Assembly: GCA_964608025.1 (NCBI GenBank)
Contig: CAZSLO010000016.1
Coordinates: 1-64,000, forward strand
Length of the DNA: 64,000 nucleotides
Origin: CAZSLO01 sp964608025
GTDB taxonomy: Bacteria; Chloroflexota; Dehalococcoidia; Lucifugimonadales; CAJWER01
Direction: 5' to 3'
Shown here one piece after another: positions 35,131 to 44,106 of this stretch; position 1 is the stretch's first letter; the number at the start of each line of letters is the position of its first letter. The notes beneath the pieces were generated by a model. It saw only the letters and a list, made by a program, of their open reading frames with translations. It was not told the DNA's origin and did no database searches. The translations under genes and the position numbers were made by a program.

Positions 35131-36447
35131 TTACCCGATTACATCGAGCGCCATCATGTCAGCGTAGGTTTCTCGCCGTCTAATCAATCGTGCAACTCCG
35201 TCTTTAACCATAATCACGGCCGGACGGGGATTCAAATTGTAGTTACTTGCCATTGATGGTGCGTAAGCACCGGAAGCCGGGATCGCAACTATGTCACCTG
35301 TTTCCAAAATTGGCATGGTGATGTCGCGAATAAGTACATCGCCTGACTCGCAATATTTTCCGGCCAGAGTAACATTTTCCGATGATTTATCAGACATTCG
35401 ATTTGCTACCACTGCTTCGTATTTGGAGTCGTAAAGGGCGGGCCTTATATTGTCACCCATTCCGCCATCCAAAGACACGTATTTTCTGACGGTTGGTATA
35501 TCCTTGATTCCGCCGACTGTATACACTGCAACTCCTGCCCGGCCCACAATCGATCTACCTGGTTCTATGGTAAGCATTGGTTCACCGAAACTAAGGTCGG
35601 ATGCTCGGGTTTTTAATGCCCCGGTAATTACTTCAGCGTAAGAAGCTATTGGAGGGGGTAGTTGGTTTTGGAGATACCCTATTGCAAAACCGCCGCCGGG
35701 ACTAAATTCCCTAAGATCAAGACCTACTTGTTTGAATTGTGATAGGAAAGTTAAAACCGTATCGATAGCAATCGAGTACGGTTCGAGTTCAAAGATAGGT
35801 GAGCCGAGATGGAAATGTATGCCAACTAAGTCTAGGTTGGATGCGGCAAGAGCTCGCTTTATGGCTGATTCCGCATCACCCGTCTCAATCGAAAATCCAA
35901 ATTTACTATCCAGTATTCCAGTCGTTGTTTTTTCGTGGGTGTGCGGGTCTATGCTTGGGGATAGCCTTAGCATCACGTCCTGGGTTTTCTCTTTTTCTTT
36001 AGCCAACTGGTTGAGGAGATCTAGTTCGTAGAAGCTGTCTACGACTATACGGCCGATTTGGTTATCAATCCCCATTTCGAGTTCATCTTTACTCTTGTTA
36101 TTGCCGTGGAAGTAGACTTCTGACAAGGGGAATCCAGATGCCATCGCAATAGCTAGTTCGCCACCTGAAACCACGTCCATACCTAGATTTTCTTCATGAA
36201 TGAGTGTAGCTAAGGCTGGATTTATATATGCTTTTGAGGCGTACAGCACTTTTGTTTTTGGATAACGAGAAGTGAATTCATGGACGAATTCCCGGCATGT
36301 GTTGCGTAAGGTAAATTCGTCAAAGATGTATAAAGGTGTCCCGAATTCAGCTGACAGAGACGTTACATCACAACCCCCAATGGATAAATGGTCCTCATTT
36401 GTAATTGTTGAGGTGATTGGGAAAATGACGGAGTTATCGAAAGTCAT
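35131..36447 (-). CDS. lysA: Diaminopimelate decarboxylase
   Basis: PLP enzyme for the last step of lysine synthesis. PLP Lys is in VLYASKAY, the phosphate-binding glycines in SPGGGFAIGY and EPGRSIVG, and the catalytic Cys in KYCESGD. At 438 aa the length is normal. It is the first gene of a six-gene minus-strand operon. The 200-odd bases upstream hold a short hairpin (ACGAG/CTCGT) but no lysine riboswitch that I can recognise. Confidence 0.93.
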   Translation of the reverse strand: MTFDNSVIFPITSTITNEDHLSIGGCDVTSLSAEFGTPLYIFDEFTLRNTCREFVHEFTSRYPKTKVLYASKAYINPALATLIHEENLGMDVVSGGELAIAMASGFPLSEVYFHGNNKSKDELEMGIDNQIGRIVVDSFYELDLLNQLAKEKEKTQDVMLRLSPSIDPHTHEKTTTGILDSKFGFSIETGDAESAIKRALAASNLDLVGIHFHLGSPIFELEPYSIAIDTVLTFLSQFKQVGLDLREFSPGGGFAIGYLQNQLPPPIASYAEVITGALKTRASDLSFGEPMLTIEPGRSIVGRAGVAVYTVGGIKDIPTVRKYVSLDGGMGDNIRPALYDSKYEAVVANRMSDKSSENVTLAGKYCESGDVLIRDITMPILETGDIVAIPASGAYAPSMASNYNLNPRPAVIMVKDGVARLIRRRETYADMMALDVIG

Positions 36448-36681
36448 TAGTGGCTCCCTTGGTTAGTTTGAGCACCGGACAATAGGTCCTGAACCGAGTA
36501 ATTGAGTGTGAGCTGGTATTCTAACAGTACGAGGTACTCTCGTCTCAAATATTCTTCTGACTGTTATAGTCCTACGAATTAAATTTACCTTACAGTAATC
36601 CCTCAACTTGTAACGTGGGAATATAGCTGTGTGCATTACAGAGGTATCGCCGGTCTCATTGCTGGAAGCCTATTTCATTTT

Positions 36682-37107
36682 TTATGATGATGTAGCGTTT
36701 ATAATTTCAACTTGTTGTTCGGTGATTTCGCCCGTCTCGTCGATCAGGAATGCTCTAATTTGAGGATCACCTTGGTCTTCCAGAGATATTAGTATGTAGA
36801 ATACATCGAGATATCCACTTTGCAGTGCCATTCGCACGTCCGTCACCGATGGATAAGCAGGAGAATGTGTATGTGAATGGTAGAAGGCCAGAAAATTCAT
36901 TCCATTTCTCTCTGTGTCCAGGTCAGCCTTGAGAAACTCTTGAGGGTCCATTAGATATCTGTATGGGCTATCAGCGCTGTTTGAGATCCGGTAAAGTTTT
37001 TTGCTGGTGTTATTGGTGCCAGATAGGATTCCGCAGCACTCGTTTGGATTTTCATTGAGAGAGTGAGCTATCATTTCGTCTGTATGTATTTTTGTGATTC
37101 TTATCAA
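36682..37107 (-). CDS. JAMM/MPN metalloprotease, Mec+-like
   Basis: A zinc isopeptidase-like hydrolase of 141 aa. The complete JAMM site is seen: E23 (PNECCGILSG) and H77-x-H79-x7-S87-x2-D90 (HSHTHSPAYPSVTD). I choose a TTG start at 37107 because GGAG lies seven bases upstream and the product begins MIRITKIHTDEM, like Mec+ proteins; an ATG at 37134 is possible. In M. tuberculosis Mec+ frees cysteine from the CysO-cysteine adduct. CysO- and CysM-like genes are both in this window. Confidence 0.82.
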   Translation of the reverse strand: MIRITKIHTDEMIAHSLNENPNECCGILSGTNNTSKKLYRISNSADSPYRYLMDPQEFLKADLDTERNGMNFLAFYHSHTHSPAYPSVTDVRMALQSGYLDVFYILISLEDQGDPQIRAFLIDETGEITEQQVEIINATSS

Positions 37108-37161
37108 GTGGACTCTCCGGACCTGGGTCAACAATAGATTATTATCATCACCGATATATAT

Positions 37162-37878
37162 CTACTTAAGTGCCTGAAATTTTCCGAGTGTGATTGCTGC
37201 ATTTACTATGAGGTCACTAGCGTGGCCAAAATCAACTTCGCTTGTATTGATTGAAAGATGGTAGTTTTTGGGGTCATCCGGATCATCTATATTGAAAAAA
37301 CGCTTGAAGTAGGATGATCTGGCCGCGTCTCTCTGATCCATTTTTTGCTCTGCTTGCTCGCGCTCGAATTTTTCACGATCCATGATCCTGAAAATACGGT
37401 CTTCTCTATTGGCTACGGCACTCACTCTTAGGACATGAGGTAGATCTTTTAATATGATAGAAGCGGCTCTACCCACGAATACCACGTTTCCGGATTCTGC
37501 CAATTCCCTTATGACTTTGGAAATAACATTAATAAATTCTTCATCTTCTATTTTAGTATGAGGATTCGAAGATGTCGCGATATCTTCGAATTCCTCCGTG
37601 AAGAATTCGATTGAGCCTCGGCCGAAATATGGGTCACTACTTAGACTTATCAATGATGGCGTTTCGAGGACGCGCTGCAGAATTTGGATGAGACGTGCAG
37701 ATTGAGATTCGGGAGATTCTTCGCGATTTTGCAGTACTTCTACTGGAATGCCGATTTTTTCGGCTGCCCTGGTTAATATCAGCCTGTCTACATAGTCTGC
37801 CTGTAGCCTCTTAGCAACAAGCGGTCCTAGTATCCGGCCGCCCCCTCCTGTTAGGCCTCCGATTGTAACTATTGGCAT
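37162..37878 (-). CDS. Cytidylate kinase-like family protein
   Basis: P-loop NMP-kinase-like protein, 238 aa. The nucleotide loop reads GLTGGGGRILG, and the lid region has RKREQ-like basic blocks (NREDRIFRIMDREKFE ... DQRDAARSSYFKRFF). The C-terminal HLSINTSEVDF is typical of this cytidylate-kinase-like family. Its length and insert differ from Cmk. The true substrate is unknown. AAGGA precedes the ATG. Confidence 0.75.
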   Translation of the reverse strand: MPIVTIGGLTGGGGRILGPLVAKRLQADYVDRLILTRAAEKIGIPVEVLQNREESPESQSARLIQILQRVLETPSLISLSSDPYFGRGSIEFFTEEFEDIATSSNPHTKIEDEEFINVISKVIRELAESGNVVFVGRAASIILKDLPHVLRVSAVANREDRIFRIMDREKFEREQAEQKMDQRDAARSSYFKRFFNIDDPDDPKNYHLSINTSEVDFGHASDLIVNAAITLGKFQALK

Positions 37879-38070
37879 AGTTTTCCTTCTCCCCGGGCTA
37901 ACCTTTGTTTAGCGATATGAAAGTTTGGACGTGATTTAGCTTTGGGTTGATCTGGATCGGGATGTATTGTGGCTTGGGACTAAAAGAGTTTTTGGAACAA
38001 GATATTAACTTCTAATCTGGTACTAGATACTTTGCATAGCTATCCAAGATTATCTGGGAAATATTTTCAA

Positions 38071-38583
38071 TCAGATCTTGATTTGTGTAAATATATCGTA
38101 ACCACGAAGTCGTTGCCTTCCCCGGAGGGCAGTCAATTCTACTAGAGTAGCTATCCCGGCGATTTCTCCCCCCGCCTGCTCGGCTAGGCGCGTTGCTGCT
38201 GCCATAGTGCCCCCAGTAGCTAGTAAGTCATCCACGATCAATACTCGTTGGCCTGGTTTTATTGCATCTGAATGAACTTCTATCGAGTCTTCACCATATT
38301 CGAGCGTGTAGTTCGTAGAGTGGGTATCGAAAGGCAATTTCCCTTTTTTACGTATAGGAATCAGGGGTTTGTGCAGCCTGTCAGATAGCGGTGCCGCAAA
38401 AAGAAACCCTCTCGATTCTATTCCGAGGACAATATCAAGATGACCATTGCGGTAATAATTCACGAAACTATCTATGGCAGAACTGAATGCTAATGGGTTT
38501 GCGAGAAGCGGTGTGATGTCTTTAAAAACGATTCCTGGTTTAGGAAAGTCCGGTATGTCCCTTATAAATTGATCCAATTTCAT
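38071..38583 (-). CDS. apt: Adenine phosphoribosyltransferase
   Basis: Purine salvage enzyme making AMP from adenine and PRPP, 170 aa. The ATG at 38583 is preferred over an upstream in-frame ATG because it gives the family N-terminus (KLDQFIRDIPDFPKPGI) and has GGGGGAT before it. The PRPP loop is VLIVDDLLATGGT. GIESRGFLFAAPL and RKKGKLP are also diagnostic. Confidence 0.94.
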   Translation of the reverse strand: MKLDQFIRDIPDFPKPGIVFKDITPLLANPLAFSSAIDSFVNYYRNGHLDIVLGIESRGFLFAAPLSDRLHKPLIPIRKKGKLPFDTHSTNYTLEYGEDSIEVHSDAIKPGQRVLIVDDLLATGGTMAAATRLAEQAGGEIAGIATLVELTALRGRQRLRGYDIFTQIKI

Positions 38584-38903
38584 GTTATCCCCCTGGGATA
38601 ATGGTTGGTTGTATAGCACGAATGCTTTCGGAATTAGGTCCATAGGATTCTGAACTTGCTTGTAAGGATGTTAGTAATTGTTCTGGAAAAAAGATACTTG
38701 ATGGTGTGGGAAATATAGTCCTAGCTCTCTTGAAACCTCCCAATTTCCTTAAGTTTAGTCGAAATCCTAAGGATGGTACTTGATATTGCAACTACAGTTA
38801 GTTTCCTTTTTTTTAAGGCGGATATATATAACCGCGTGTCGATATATCCTGTTCCATCTGCTGTTATAATGCCGCGAATTCTAAGTTTCGGGGCTATGAA
38901 TCA
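38584..38903. promoter_or_regulatory. Divergent intergenic region with palindrome and extended -10 promoter
   Basis: 320 bp between apt and the ABM gene, without a gene. An 8-bp inverted repeat, GGATATAT/ATATATCC, lies at 38820-38827 and 38842-38849. Immediately downstream is an extended -10, TGTTATAAT (38862-38870), that would drive the plus-strand gene at 38904; no good -35 is visible, and the palindrome sits where a regulator could bind. Confidence 0.4.
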
Positions 38904-39239
38904 ATGATCGCTATATTTGTAAGTATTAAAATCAAACGGGGTTTGCGGGATCGGTTTGTAGAGGCCACGTTAGGAGATGCTCGCGGTTCTGTAGAAAATG
39001 AGCCCGGATGCTTTCGTTTTGATGTTCTCGAAGATAACTCTGATCCTGACCTTGTTCACCTGTATGAGATATATCGAGATCAGGCGGCAATTGATGCACA
39101 TCGAATGATGCCGCATTATACAGAGTGGGCAGCAAGAGTTGCTGATTGGCGGACCGATGAAGTCACTAGGATCGAAATGACTACGGCATTTCCGTCAGAT
39201 AGCAGTTGGGAACGACAGAAACCCCACTTGGTTGACTAG
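38904..39239 (+). CDS. ABM-domain (quinol) monooxygenase-like protein
   Basis: A small dimeric ferredoxin-like fold protein of the antibiotic biosynthesis monooxygenase family, 111 aa. Typical are MIAIFVSIKIKRGLRDRF, the central ENEPGCFRFDVLED and the LYEIYRDQAAIDAHRMMPHY strand-helix with a conserved His. It may oxygenate quinols or sense them. The exact substrate is unknown. Confidence 0.82.
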   Translation: MIAIFVSIKIKRGLRDRFVEATLGDARGSVENEPGCFRFDVLEDNSDPDLVHLYEIYRDQAAIDAHRMMPHYTEWAARVADWRTDEVTRIEMTTAFPSDSSWERQKPHLVD

Positions 39240-39269
39240 CTGAACACGGACCTATATCGGAGAATCAAT

Positions 39270-39632
39270 ATGGAAATGTTTGTCGTAGGACAAAGTGCTG
39301 AGACTAAGACTAGGATCACAAAGGAACTGACGATCAATAGAATGGGTCGGAAAGGGGCAGATGTGCTTTCGACCCCGTCACTCCTAAAGCTTATGGAAGA
39401 ATGTTGCATAAAAGCCTCGGATCCATATTTACAAGATGGATATACAACTGTTGGATATGCTGTTGATGGACTTCGCCATGTAGCGCCTACGGCTATTGAT
39501 CAATATGTAACTATAAAGTCGGTTTTGACCGAAGTAGACCGAAATCGGTTAACTTACTCGATAGAGGCGATGGAAGGGGATAAGCAAATCGGTGTAGCTA
39601 CACATAAGCGTGCGGCCATCCCGATGGAATGA
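39270..39632 (+). CDS. Hotdog-fold thioesterase, FlK-like
   Basis: 120 aa with the acyl-CoA thioesterase pattern of the fluoroacetyl-CoA thioesterase class: VLSTPSLLKLMEECC (catalytic Thr and Glu region) followed by VGYAVDGLRHVAPTA with the catalytic His. A tetrahydrofolate- or acyl-CoA-clearing role is likely; there is no sign of fluoroacetate genes nearby, so a general or metabolite-repair thioesterase is more probable. Confidence 0.75.
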   Translation: MEMFVVGQSAETKTRITKELTINRMGRKGADVLSTPSLLKLMEECCIKASDPYLQDGYTTVGYAVDGLRHVAPTAIDQYVTIKSVLTEVDRNRLTYSIEAMEGDKQIGVATHKRAAIPME

Positions 39633-39684
39633 TAGAGGCGTCTGGATAAGATTTAGGGTTACTATTTACTACCGGGACTGGTCG

Positions 39685-39713
39685 TTGTTCGTCTACAGTT
39701 GATTTGCTATACT
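39685..39713 (+). promoter_or_regulatory. Promoter of molybdenum hydroxylase operon
   Basis: TTGTTC and TATACT separated by 17 bases, about 140 bp upstream of the GTG start at 39854. The long untranslated leader shows no obvious terminator. Confidence 0.5.
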
Positions 39714-39853
39714 GTGGCCGCTGGTCAATCTGCCCTTATACTCGGGTACGGTAATAAGTATCCGTTGCAATTAGTGGCAATCTAAGCCGGAAGTTTCCAA
39801 GGGCATAATCCAGTTAAAGGGAAGTCAAGTGTTAGTAGGAAAGGAGCTGGCCA

Positions 39854-40735
39854 GTGAAGTGGATCGATTACACCAGGCCTGAGAGCTTGGATGAGGCCGT
39901 AAACCTGTTAGCCGGAGGTGATGGGAAAGCACGTCCGATGGCTGGTGGCACCGACCTGATAGTCCTGATGAGAGTGAACCCTGATCGTATTGGGAGTCCC
40001 GATCTTGTTGTGGATGTAAAGGGTGTCCCAGAACTTAATGAAATCAGTTACGACGATAATAAGGGGTTGACCCTAGGTGCTGCAGTCGAATGTTTCAAGG
40101 TATATTCTGACAAGACCGTGGTAGCAAAATACCCCGGTCTTGTTGACTCTGCTTCATTGATTGGAGGGATACAGATTCAAGGACGTGCCTCTATAGGGGG
40201 TAACCTTTGTAACGCAACTCCCAGTGCCGACTCAATTCCAGCATTGATAGCTCTAGGTGCAGTAGCCAATATTGCGGGACCTAACGGCTCGAGACAGGTT
40301 GCAGTAGAAGATTTTTGCACCGGGCCGAGTAAGACAGTTTTGGGATCAGATGAGCTGTTAGTATCGATAAATATACCAGCACCCCAGTCCAATGGAGGTG
40401 CCCGTTACATTCGATTTATCCCGCGTAATGAAATGGATATAGCGGTTGCGGGAGTGGGTGTTTCTGTAGTTTTGGGAGATGGGAAGTTTAAATCGGCAAG
40501 GATAGCGCTGGCGTCAGTTGGTCCCACGCCGCTATTTGTCAAAGAGGCCGGCGATTCATTGGAAGGTAAAGCAGTAAACGATGATAGTATCGCCGAAGCT
40601 GCTCAGCTTGCTAAAGAAGCTGCCACTCCTATTAATGACATGCGCGGAACAGTTGAATACAGGAAACATTTGTGTGAGGTATTGACGCGCAGAGCACTTA
40701 ACACAGCAGTTGCAAGAGCTAAGGGAGGGGAATAG
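39854..40735 (+). CDS. Molybdenum hydroxylase FAD-binding subunit (CoxM/XdhB type)
   Basis: Medium subunit of a three-subunit molybdenum hydroxylase, 293 aa. The two FAD pyrophosphate-binding loops are seen as MAGGTDLIVLM and IGGNLCNATPSADSIPAL. The start is GTG after AAAGGAG. It overlaps directly with the small-subunit start. The family includes CO, xanthine, nicotine and aldehyde oxidoreductases. Confidence 0.9.
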   Translation: MKWIDYTRPESLDEAVNLLAGGDGKARPMAGGTDLIVLMRVNPDRIGSPDLVVDVKGVPELNEISYDDNKGLTLGAAVECFKVYSDKTVVAKYPGLVDSASLIGGIQIQGRASIGGNLCNATPSADSIPALIALGAVANIAGPNGSRQVAVEDFCTGPSKTVLGSDELLVSINIPAPQSNGGARYIRFIPRNEMDIAVAGVGVSVVLGDGKFKSARIALASVGPTPLFVKEAGDSLEGKAVNDDSIAEAAQLAKEAATPINDMRGTVEYRKHLCEVLTRRALNTAVARAKGGE

Positions 40736-41218
40736 ATGCCTGCAAAGACCCACGTCCAAACTCGAATCAATGGGGAAGATGTTGAGTTCCTATGCGAACC
40801 TCGTCAGAGCCTTCTTGAATGTCTTAGGGATGTAGTAGGACTAACTGGAAGCAAAGAAGGTTGTAACGATGGGAATTGTGGTGCCTGTACCGTTACCCTT
40901 AATGGAAGGATAGTAACTTCTTGCCTAGTTTTGGGTGTTGAGGCACAGGGTGCGGAGATTGAAACCATCGAAGGGGTTGCTAGTCCAGATGGATTGCATC
41001 CAATCCAACAGGCGTTTCTTGAAAATGCAGGGTTACAGTGCGGGATATGTACACCTGGCTTTATTGTTGCCTCAAAGGCACTCCTTGAGAAGGAACCGAC
41101 GCCCTCAGAGCACAGAATCAGATTCTGGCTAGCAGGAAACCTGTGTCGATGTACTGGATATGACAAGATTGTTAGATCAGTTATGGATGCCTCAGAAAAG
41201 ATGGCAAAGAATAATTGA
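40736..41218 (+). CDS. Molybdenum hydroxylase 2Fe-2S subunit (CoxS type)
   Basis: Small electron-transfer subunit, 160 aa. The plant-type ferredoxin cluster ligands are in GCNDGNCGACTV plus a later Cys (TSCLVLG), and the second cluster in QCGICTPGF and LCRCTGY. A complete set of eight Cys is present. The start follows the medium subunit stop immediately, with AGGGAGG ahead. Confidence 0.93.
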   Translation: MPAKTHVQTRINGEDVEFLCEPRQSLLECLRDVVGLTGSKEGCNDGNCGACTVTLNGRIVTSCLVLGVEAQGAEIETIEGVASPDGLHPIQQAFLENAGLQCGICTPGFIVASKALLEKEPTPSEHRIRFWLAGNLCRCTGYDKIVRSVMDASEKMAKNN

Positions 41219-41419
41219 CTATAAAGAATTCGACGGGACACTAGATGCATAATCACTATTGGCATGTCTGTACCAAGACAATATGGTGTCAATAACGTTA
41301 CCCGTTTAAGATCTCATAGACTACGACGCCGGAGGATTTTTGTAAGAGGGAATAGCTCTTAGATAGACTCTCTGGCCCCAAAGGCAGATAAACAGTTAAG
41401 CCTGGATGGAGGAATAACT

Positions 41420-43726
41420 TTGGCGACTAAGTACGAGTCAAACATGGTTTTGTCATCTAAGAAGTACAAGGTTGTCGGAACGCGCCCTGTCCGGCATGAC
41501 GGCACTGACAAGGTCACTGGCCGCGCGAAATATGGTGCTGACTACCAGACTTCCGGACTACTCCATGGAAAGATATTGAGAAGTCCACATGCTCATGCAA
41601 ATATCCGATCTATTGATACCAGTAAAGCGTCAGCTTATCCGGGAGTGCGAGCAATAATGATTGGATCTGATCTTCCCGAGACTAAGAATGAACCTGGGCA
41701 GGATCGGAAAGTGACTTTGGGTGAGCTGTCTACTGATCTCAAGCACCTTCGGGAACATCTGATGGCCACCAAGAAGGTAATTTTCAAAGGTCAGCCAGTC
41801 GCAGCTGTAGCGGCAGTAAACCAACATGTGGCTGAAGAAGCTACCAAGCTAATTGCAATCGACTATGAGATTCTGCCTTCTGTAACAGATGTACGAGACG
41901 CGATGAAGGATGGGGCTCCCCTTCTTCACGATGATTTGGAGACACTGGAATTTGAAGAGAAAACAGGAAAAAACAGCAATATTGCAGAACATTTTCAAAA
42001 TCGTTTGGGAGATGTCGAAAAGGGATTTAGTGAGGCTGACGTAATTGTAGAAAGGGAGTTTAATACCGCAACGGTTCATCAAGGATATCTGGAGCCTCAT
42101 AATTGTACCGTGCACTGGAATGATGATGGGCGGGTACTGGTATGGCATAGTTCGCAGGGGCCCTTCAATATTCGTGATGCAACTGCACAGGTTTTGGAAC
42201 TTCCGCTTTCACAACTGAAGATTACTCCAATGGAAATTGGAGGAGGGTTTGGTGGTAAATTTGAACCATATGGCGAGCCTATAGCTGCTGTATTGTCCAA
42301 GAAGGCGCATGCTCCTGTAAAGATTGTCATGTCTAGGACGGAAGAATTTGAATCCACTGGCCCGACACCCGGCTCTTACATCAGGGTCAAGATGGGTGCC
42401 AAGAATGATGGGACAATAGTTGCGGCTGAGGCTTACCTGGCATATGAGGCGGGAGCCTTTCCTGGTTCCCCGGTCAGCGCAGCCGGGGAATGTGTTTTTG
42501 GACCCTATAGTATCGAGAATATGCAGGTAGATGGATATGACGTTGTGTTGAACAAGCCTAAGACAGCAGCATATCGCGCACCTGGTGCTACCAATGCTGA
42601 GTTTGCTAGTGAAACAGTTGTTGACGAATTGGCTGAAAAGCTTGGTATGGATCCGATCGAATTAAGATTGAAAAACGCTGCGAAAGAAGGTACACGCCGT
42701 GCGGATGGTACTCCTTACGGTAGTATCGGCTGTGTTGAAGTCTTGGAAGCCTTAAAGGATCACCCACATTACACAGATCCGCTTGAAGGACCTAATACTG
42801 GCAGAGGCATTGCAATCGGGTACTGGATGAACGCTGGTTTACAGTCGGCCGTGAATCTTTCCGTAAATAATGACGGAACTGTGTCATTAACCGAAGGTTC
42901 TCCGGATATAGGTGGTAGCCGGACGTCAATCGCTATGCAAGCTGCAGAGATTCTTGGAATTCAGGCTGAAGAAATACATCCTTCTGTAGTGGATACTGAC
43001 TCAATAGGATGGACTTTTGGAACAGGTGGAAGTCGAACTACCTTTGCTACAGGTATGGCAGCTGTTGAGGCCGCTAGAGATGTCAAGACACAGATGTTAG
43101 AGCGTGCCGCACTGATTTGGGAGGTAGACGCTGAATCCCTTGAAATGTCAGATGGAGAGATTCGTTCTAAAACAGATGTCGAACTTAAGATGACGTTCAA
43201 AGAACTCGCGTTCGAATTGAATGATACAGGAGGTCCTGTAAGTGGTCGTGGATCGGTGGATGCCAAAGGACAGGGTGGTGCTTTTGCTGGATTACTTGTC
43301 GATGTAGAAGTTGATCCTGAAACTGGCAAGATAAGTGTACTAAGAGCCACGATCGCTCAGGATGCTGGCAAGGCCATTCATCCCAGTTATGTGGAAGGCC
43401 AGATGCAGGGTGGGACGGTGCAGGGGATAGGTTGGGCGTTGAACGAAGAGTATTTCATGGATGATGAAGGCAGGATGGCGAACAGCACCCTTCTCGATTA
43501 TAGAGTCCCTCTTGCCCTCGATCTACCGATGATTGACACTGTGATAGTTGAGGTACCCAGTTCGTCTCACCCGTTTGGGGTTAGGGGAGTTGGTGAAGTG
43601 AATATTGTGCCTCCGCCCGCAGCATTGGCAAATGCAGTATACAGGGCCATAGACGTTCGGATGAATGTTTTGCCGATGAGTCCCGTAAATGTGATGAATA
43701 CTATTTGGGAAAAAGATTCCAACTAG
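41420..43726 (+). CDS. Molybdenum hydroxylase large subunit (molybdopterin-binding)
   Basis: Catalytic subunit binding molybdopterin-cytosine dinucleotide, 768 aa. The cofactor loop is GGGFGGKFEP, the active-site region AYRAPGATNAEF, and the catalytic Glu lies near the end in GVGEVNI. It lacks the AYxCSFR loop of form I CO dehydrogenase, so CO is unlikely as the substrate; an aldehyde or N-heterocycle is more likely. The start is TTG with GGAGG eight bases upstream. A 200-bp gap without genes separates it from the small subunit. Confidence 0.9.
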   Translation: MATKYESNMVLSSKKYKVVGTRPVRHDGTDKVTGRAKYGADYQTSGLLHGKILRSPHAHANIRSIDTSKASAYPGVRAIMIGSDLPETKNEPGQDRKVTLGELSTDLKHLREHLMATKKVIFKGQPVAAVAAVNQHVAEEATKLIAIDYEILPSVTDVRDAMKDGAPLLHDDLETLEFEEKTGKNSNIAEHFQNRLGDVEKGFSEADVIVEREFNTATVHQGYLEPHNCTVHWNDDGRVLVWHSSQGPFNIRDATAQVLELPLSQLKITPMEIGGGFGGKFEPYGEPIAAVLSKKAHAPVKIVMSRTEEFESTGPTPGSYIRVKMGAKNDGTIVAAEAYLAYEAGAFPGSPVSAAGECVFGPYSIENMQVDGYDVVLNKPKTAAYRAPGATNAEFASETVVDELAEKLGMDPIELRLKNAAKEGTRRADGTPYGSIGCVEVLEALKDHPHYTDPLEGPNTGRGIAIGYWMNAGLQSAVNLSVNNDGTVSLTEGSPDIGGSRTSIAMQAAEILGIQAEEIHPSVVDTDSIGWTFGTGGSRTTFATGMAAVEAARDVKTQMLERAALIWEVDAESLEMSDGEIRSKTDVELKMTFKELAFELNDTGGPVSGRGSVDAKGQGGAFAGLLVDVEVDPETGKISVLRATIAQDAGKAIHPSYVEGQMQGGTVQGIGWALNEEYFMDDEGRMANSTLLDYRVPLALDLPMIDTVIVEVPSSSHPFGVRGVGEVNIVPPPAALANAVYRAIDVRMNVLPMSPVNVMNTIWEKDSN

Positions 43727-43731
43727 TTAGA

Positions 43732-43995
43732 ATGGCTACCGTATTCATCCCTTCTTTGTTGCAAAAGCTCACAGACGGGGCAGAAGTAGTAGAAGTTTCT
43801 GGTTCTACAGTACGCCAAATTGTTGAAGGTCTGGAGAATTTACATCCAGGAATAAAGGCCAGATTGGTGGATGGTTTCAAAATAAAGCCGAATATTTCCG
43901 TTGCGATAGATGGGGAAGTGTCTCCGCTTGGCATGTTGGAAAAGGTAGGTGAAGATAGTGAGGTTCACTTTCTTCCTGCCATAGGTGGTGGATAG
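43732..43995 (+). CDS. Ubiquitin-like sulfur carrier, CysO/MoaD/ThiS family
   Basis: 87 aa, beta-grasp carrier ending in AIGGG, so the C-terminal Gly can be thiocarboxylated. The opening IPSLLQKLTDGAEVVEV and ARLVDG resemble CysO (IPTxLRxxTGG...) more than MoaD. The ATG at 43732 is chosen over an upstream in-frame start because the domain begins there. It lies five bases after a molybdoenzyme gene, so a molybdopterin role (MoaD) is a real alternative. Its partners for a CysO role, CysM and a JAMM protease, are elsewhere in the window. Confidence 0.7.
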   Translation: MATVFIPSLLQKLTDGAEVVEVSGSTVRQIVEGLENLHPGIKARLVDGFKIKPNISVAIDGEVSPLGMLEKVGEDSEVHFLPAIGGG

Positions 43996-44028
43996 ATAAG
44001 GTAAGTCTGGATGAAAAGAAATTGATCA

Positions 44029-44064
44029 ACAAGGGCCGGCGCAGATACCTGCGCCGGCCCTTGT
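44029..44064. repeat. Perfect 16-bp GC-rich hairpin
   Basis: ACAAGGGCCGGCGCAG and its exact complement with a 4-base loop, 33 bases after the sulfur-carrier stop. No T-run follows on either strand beyond CCCTTGT. It probably ends or protects the molybdenum hydroxylase transcript, and its GC-richness stands out against the surroundings. Confidence 0.8.
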
Positions 44065-44106
44065 CCGTGAAGCTGGTTCCATATTTAAAAATACAGAGGT
44101 GGTTTG

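Noticed and set aside
36448..36681. Lysine riboswitch upstream of lysA
   Set aside because: Only a 5-bp hairpin is present; the conserved L-box core blocks are not visible.
39854..43726. Aerobic CO dehydrogenase
   Set aside because: Subunit set and order fit the wider molybdenum hydroxylase family, but the large subunit lacks the AYxCSFR active-site loop.
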